A program made the translations under genes and the position numbers. A stretch of DNA of 9,572 bases from an uncultured Campylobacter sp. (lineage in GTDB: Bacteria; Campylobacterota; Campylobacteria; Campylobacterales; Campylobacteraceae). Below the pieces are notes generated by a model, which was not told where the DNA came from, made no database searches, and saw nothing but the letters and a program-made list of their open reading frames with translations. This document shows positions 6,378 through 9,572 of this stretch, one piece after another; the stretch's first letter is position 1, and every line of letters begins with the position of its first letter. The stretch is taken from assembly GCF_937997535.1 (NCBI RefSeq), contig NZ_CALKTT010000017.1:1-9572 (forward strand). Direction: 5' to 3'.

Positions 6378-9224
6378 ATGAACGATCTCATCACTATCAC
6401 GGGCGCGCGCGAGCACAATCTGAAAAATATAAATTTACAAATTCCAAAGGACAAACTCGTCGTTTTTACCGGTCTTAGCGGCAGCGGCAAGAGCACGCTG
6501 GCGTTTGATACGCTATATGCCGAGGGGCAGCGCAGATACGTCGAGAGCCTAAGCAGCTACGCGAGGCAGTTTTTAGACCGCGTAGGCAAGCCTGACGTCG
6601 ATAAGATCGACGGTCTGACGCCTGCGATCGCGATCGATCAAAAAACGACATCGAAAAACCCGCGCTCGACGGTGGGCACGATTACCGAAATTTACGACTA
6701 TCTGAGGCTGCTTTATGCGCGCGTGGGGGTGCAGCACTGCCACAAATGCGGCAAGCCGATCTCAAAGATGAGCTCCAGCGACATCATCGCCGAGATTATG
6801 AAGCTGCCGCGCGGCGCGAAGGTGATCTTGGGCGCGCCCTTGGTGCGCGAGAAAAAGGGCAGCTTCGCCGATATGTTGCAAAGCTTGCGCGAGCAGGGCT
6901 ACGTGCGCGCTCAGATCGACGGCGTGTTGGTACGACTGGACGAGGAGATCGAGCTAAGCAAGACGAAAAAGCACTCGATCAAGGTCATCATCGATCGCAC
7001 GATCATCGACGAGGAAAATTCCATCCGTATCGCAAGCGACGTCGAAAAGGCGCTCAAGCTCAGCTTCGGCGAGCTTGAGGTGGAGATCGCAAACGCCGCC
7101 GAGCTGGGACTCGCGCAGAGCCTGATCCACTACAGCGAGCATATGGCGTGCTTTGATTGTAAAATTTCATTCAAGCCGCTCGAGCCGCTCGCGTTTAGCT
7201 TCAACTCTCCAAAGGGCGCGTGCGAGAGCTGCGACGGGCTAGGGATAAAATTTAGTCTTGATCTGGGCAAGATCATCAACGAAAACGCCTCGATCGAGGG
7301 CGGCGCGATTAAAGTGATGTCGGGTTTCAACAAGAGCTATTACTATAAATTTCTGCTCGGATTTTGCGAGGCAAACGGCATAAACGTCAAAATTCCGTAT
7401 GCAAATTTAAACGAGGAGCAAAAAAAGCTGATCCTCTACGGCAGCGTCAAAGAGATCAATTTTTACTGGAAAAAACATAAACTCGTGCGTAAATTTGAGG
7501 GTGCGATCAAATACGCCTACGATCTGCTCAAAAACGAAAGCGATCTGGACGATTATATGAGCGAAAAAATTTGCCCCGACTGCGGCGGACTGCGCTTGCG
7601 CCCCGAAAGCCTAGCCGTAAAGGTCGCAGACAAGGGTATCGGCGACGTGATAAATATGAGTATCGCAGACTGCGTGGAATTTTTCAGCGATGAGAAGCGG
7701 TTTTCAAATTTAAGCGAAAAGGACGCACAGATCGCTGCGCCGATCCTAAAAGAGATCAACGAAAGGCTGTTTTTCTTAAAGGACGTGGGGCTTGGATATC
7801 TCACGCTGGGGCGCGATGCGCGCACCATCAGCGGCGGCGAGGCGCAGCGTATCCGTATCGCAAGCCAGATCGGCTCTGGTCTTAGCGGCGTGATGTATGT
7901 GCTCGACGAGCCTAGCATCGGACTTCATGAGCGCGATACGCAAAAGCTCATCAAGACGCTACGAAGCTTACAGGAAAAGGGAAATTCCGTAATCGTCGTC
8001 GAGCACGATAAAAAGACGATTGAGGCGGCGGATTTTGTCGTGGATATCGGCCCGGGGGCGGGCAATCTAGGCGGCGAGGTCGTATTCGCAGGGGATGTCG
8101 CGCACCTGCTTAAAAGCAATACGCAAACCGCGCTGTATCTGAATAATCAAAAGGAGATAAACTACCAAAAGCACCGCAAGCAGGAGCTTTGGCTAAGTAT
8201 CAAAAACGTAAATATCAATAACATCCACGGCCTTTGCGCAAAATTTCCGCTGCGAAATTTAGTCGGCATCACGGGCGTTAGCGGCAGCGGCAAGAGCTCC
8301 TTGGTGCTGCAAACCATACTGCCTACTGCGCTTGAGGAGCTAAATCGCGCGAGGAAAGTGCACGCGGTAAAGGACGCTAAAATTTCTGGGCTTGAGAGCC
8401 TGGATAAAGTGATCTATCTGGATCAAACCCCGATCGGACGCACCCCGCGCAGCAATCCCGCGACCTACACGGGGGTGATGGACGAGATCCGCGCGCTTTT
8501 TGCCGCGACGAAGGAAGCGCAGCTGCGTGGATACAAGATCGGCCGTTTCAGCTTCAACGTCAAGGGCGGGCGCTGCGAAAAATGCGCGGGCGAGGGCGAG
8601 ATCACGATCGAGATGCACTTCCTGCCCGATATCAGCGTCGTTTGCGACGTCTGCCACGGCACGAGATACAACGCGCAGACGCTTGAAATTTTATACAAAA
8701 ACAAAAGCATAGCCGACGTTTTGGCGATGAGTATCGACGAGGCGCTCGAGTTTTTCAAAGCCGTGCCTAAAATTTATCAAAAGCTAAAGACGCTCGCGGA
8801 CGTCGGGCTCGGCTACGTTTCGCTAGGCCAGCCCGCCACGACGCTTAGCGGCGGCGAAGCGCAGCGCGTCAAGCTCGCCAAGGAGCTAAGCCGCACCGAT
8901 ACGGGCAACACGCTGTATATCCTAGACGAGCCGACGACGGGGCTACATTTTGCAGACGTAGATCGCTTGGTGGCGGTACTGCATCATTTGGTCGATCTGG
9001 GAAATTCCGTCTTTGTGATCGAGCATAATCTGGACGTCATCAAAAACTGCGATTACATCATCGACATGGGACCCGAAGGCGGCGAGGGCGGCGGACGGAT
9101 CGTCGCTTGCGGTACTCCAGAAAAGCTTGCGAAGGATTTTAAAAAGACAGGTAGCTACACGGGAGAATTTTTGGCGCAGGAGCTAGCAGCGATGAAAAGC
9201 GCAAGCAAAAATAAACGGGGTTAA
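6378..9224 (+). CDS. uvrA: UvrABC excinuclease subunit A (DNA damage recognition ATPase)
   Basis: A 948-residue protein, the normal UvrA length, covering the whole family. Start MNDLITITGAREHNLKN at 6378 follows AAGGG; an in-frame TTG at 6336 would add 14 residues and overlaps the promoter. Two ABC ATPase halves: Walker A GLSGSGKST (32-40) and GVSGSGKSS (633-641), signatures SGGEAQR (485 and 824), and Walker B LDEP (509-512 and 849-852). Zinc-binding pairs: C121/C124, C258/C261 with C282/C285, C399/C402, and C733/C736 with C756/C759. The conserved LDRVGKPDVDKIDGL and GRTPRSNPATYTG segments are present. It works as a dimer that finds bulky lesions and loads UvrB in nucleotide excision repair. 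No frameshift or lost motif. It is divergent from the nucleosidase-like gene and 21 bp ahead of the right repeat gene. Confidence 0.99.
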   Translation: MNDLITITGAREHNLKNINLQIPKDKLVVFTGLSGSGKSTLAFDTLYAEGQRRYVESLSSYARQFLDRVGKPDVDKIDGLTPAIAIDQKTTSKNPRSTVGTITEIYDYLRLLYARVGVQHCHKCGKPISKMSSSDIIAEIMKLPRGAKVILGAPLVREKKGSFADMLQSLREQGYVRAQIDGVLVRLDEEIELSKTKKHSIKVIIDRTIIDEENSIRIASDVEKALKLSFGELEVEIANAAELGLAQSLIHYSEHMACFDCKISFKPLEPLAFSFNSPKGACESCDGLGIKFSLDLGKIINENASIEGGAIKVMSGFNKSYYYKFLLGFCEANGINVKIPYANLNEEQKKLILYGSVKEINFYWKKHKLVRKFEGAIKYAYDLLKNESDLDDYMSEKICPDCGGLRLRPESLAVKVADKGIGDVINMSIADCVEFFSDEKRFSNLSEKDAQIAAPILKEINERLFFLKDVGLGYLTLGRDARTISGGEAQRIRIASQIGSGLSGVMYVLDEPSIGLHERDTQKLIKTLRSLQEKGNSVIVVEHDKKTIEAADFVVDIGPGAGNLGGEVVFAGDVAHLLKSNTQTALYLNNQKEINYQKHRKQELWLSIKNVNINNIHGLCAKFPLRNLVGITGVSGSGKSSLVLQTILPTALEELNRARKVHAVKDAKISGLESLDKVIYLDQTPIGRTPRSNPATYTGVMDEIRALFAATKEAQLRGYKIGRFSFNVKGGRCEKCAGEGEITIEMHFLPDISVVCDVCHGTRYNAQTLEILYKNKSIADVLAMSIDEALEFFKAVPKIYQKLKTLADVGLGYVSLGQPATTLSGGEAQRVKLAKELSRTDTGNTLYILDEPTTGLHFADVDRLVAVLHHLVDLGNSVFVIEHNLDVIKNCDYIIDMGPEGGEGGGRIVACGTPEKLAKDFKKTGSYTGEFLAQELAAMKSASKNKRG

Positions 9225-9332
9225 AACGCCTTATCGGGGGCAAGAATGGATTAAAGCAGGCTTGAAGAATTAAGAAAGCTTTTGAATGAGCGGCGCGGTA
9301 ATGCAAAGCGAAGCTGCGACAAGGAGTTTGAC

Positions 9333-9527
9333 GGAGAAAATTTTGACGCTCAAAATTTCGAAGCCGAAAATTTTGATAATTCAAAATCCGATAGATTAAA
9401 TTTAAATGCTTCAAATTTTCACGCCTCAGATTTAAATGATACAAATTCTAAATCTTTAAATTCCGATGCTTCAAATTTAGACGACGTAAATTCTAAAGTT
9501 TCGAATTCTAAAGCCCCAAATTCCGAT
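9333..9527 (+). repeat. 15-bp coding repeat array, thirteen units (right)
   Basis: Thirteen 5-residue units in frame: GENFD, AQNFE, AENFD, NSKSD, RLNLN, ASNFH, ASDLN, DTNSK, SLNSD, ASNLD, DVNSK, VSNSK, APNSD. Asn is in the third place in most units. The first unit begins at residue 30, exactly as in the left array, and the count is three units longer. Unit sequences differ from the left array apart from the last. Confidence 0.88.
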
Positions 9528-9572
9528 CCTGACGCTTTAAATTTAGAAGCCGAAGCGGATCAGAATTCCGCC
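9518..9572. repeat. 55-bp terminal inverted repeat, right copy
   Basis: Exact reverse complement of 1-55, ending at the last base of the window. It encodes the end of the repeat array and the shared acidic tail of the edge paralogs. Confidence 0.97.

Larger units (their letters stand above)
9246..9572 (+). pseudogene. 5-residue-repeat protein head with TAA at codon 3 (right copy, runs off edge)
   Basis: Frame starts ATG GAT TAA, then stays open for 106 codons to the edge. Without the stop it reads MD-SRLEELRKLLNERRG..., matching the left-edge paralog (MDQSRLDELKK...), so CAA (Gln) at codon 3 is most likely the intact state. Residues 30-94 are thirteen 5-residue units, and residues 95-109 equal the paralog's tail. 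Translation could only start further in, for example at TTG 9282 (no strong ribosome site), so the gene is probably off. A single-base error in the assembly, a genuine nonsense mutation, or a switched-off variant are all possible. It follows uvrA by 21 bp and may be co-transcribed. The C-terminal part is not in the window. Family unknown. Confidence 0.7.

Noticed and set aside
9333..9527. CRISPR or true pentapeptide-repeat array
   Set aside because: Units are contiguous 15-bp coding units without spacers, so not CRISPR; the classic A-[D/N]-L-x-x pattern is not kept, so the pentapeptide-repeat family is not claimed.
1..9572. Transposon or insertion sequence implied by terminal inverted repeats
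   Set aside because: The repeats are in-frame coding sequence of paralogs, there is no transposase or recombinase in the window, and the repeats end exactly at the window edges.

Overview
The window looks like a chromosomal piece of a Campylobacter-type epsilonproteobacterium (Campylobacterota), most likely one of the higher-GC oral species such as the gracilis/showae/rectus group. The genus call rests on GC-rich coding sequence interrupted everywhere by AAATTT/AAAATTTT words, strong AAGGAG-type ribosome sites, tightly overlapping genes, a clear UvrA, and a radical-SAM protein of the SPL-like type. Species cannot be decided from sequence alone.

Layout. From about 6302 down to 1 everything reads on the minus strand: a nucleoside-phosphorylase-like protein (6302-5304), a small multi-pass membrane protein (5204-4725), a SplB-like radical-SAM protein (4651-3377), a 365-bp AAATTT-rich spacer, then a compact overlapping cluster. 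The cluster holds a short-chain dehydrogenase (3011-2343), two tandem paralogous membrane-anchored four-cysteine proteins (2371-1871 and 1884-1384), a protein resembling the alkyladenine-glycosylase fold (1397-381), and the head of a repeat protein that runs off the left edge (282-1). On the plus strand, divergent from the nucleosidase, is uvrA (6378-9224, behind a TATAAT box), followed after 21 bp by the head of a second repeat protein that runs off the right edge (9246-9572).

The most unusual feature is the pair of window ends. Both edge genes begin with the same head (MDxSRLxEL), both reach the first unit of a 5-residue (15-bp) repeat at residue 30, and they differ in length by exactly three units (10 versus 13). 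They then converge on an identical 55-bp sequence, so the first and last 55 bases of the window are perfect inverted copies. The two paralogs point outwards in opposite directions. The right copy carries TAA where the left has CAA at codon 3. The exact 55-bp overlap is what a k=55 assembler leaves at a collapsed repeat, which implies that the unseen downstream bodies are (nearly) identical and inverted. That arrangement could allow inversion or head exchange, but the window alone cannot prove it.

A second theme is expansion. The two enzymes with recognisable cores (nucleosidase-like, glycosylase-like) carry low-complexity in-frame inserts, and the two cysteine-rich genes arose by a 487-bp tandem duplication that copied an overlapping gene junction. 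There is no evidence that all the genes form one pathway. UvrA and possibly the glycosylase-like and SPL-like proteins relate to nucleic-acid repair, but this grouping is weak.
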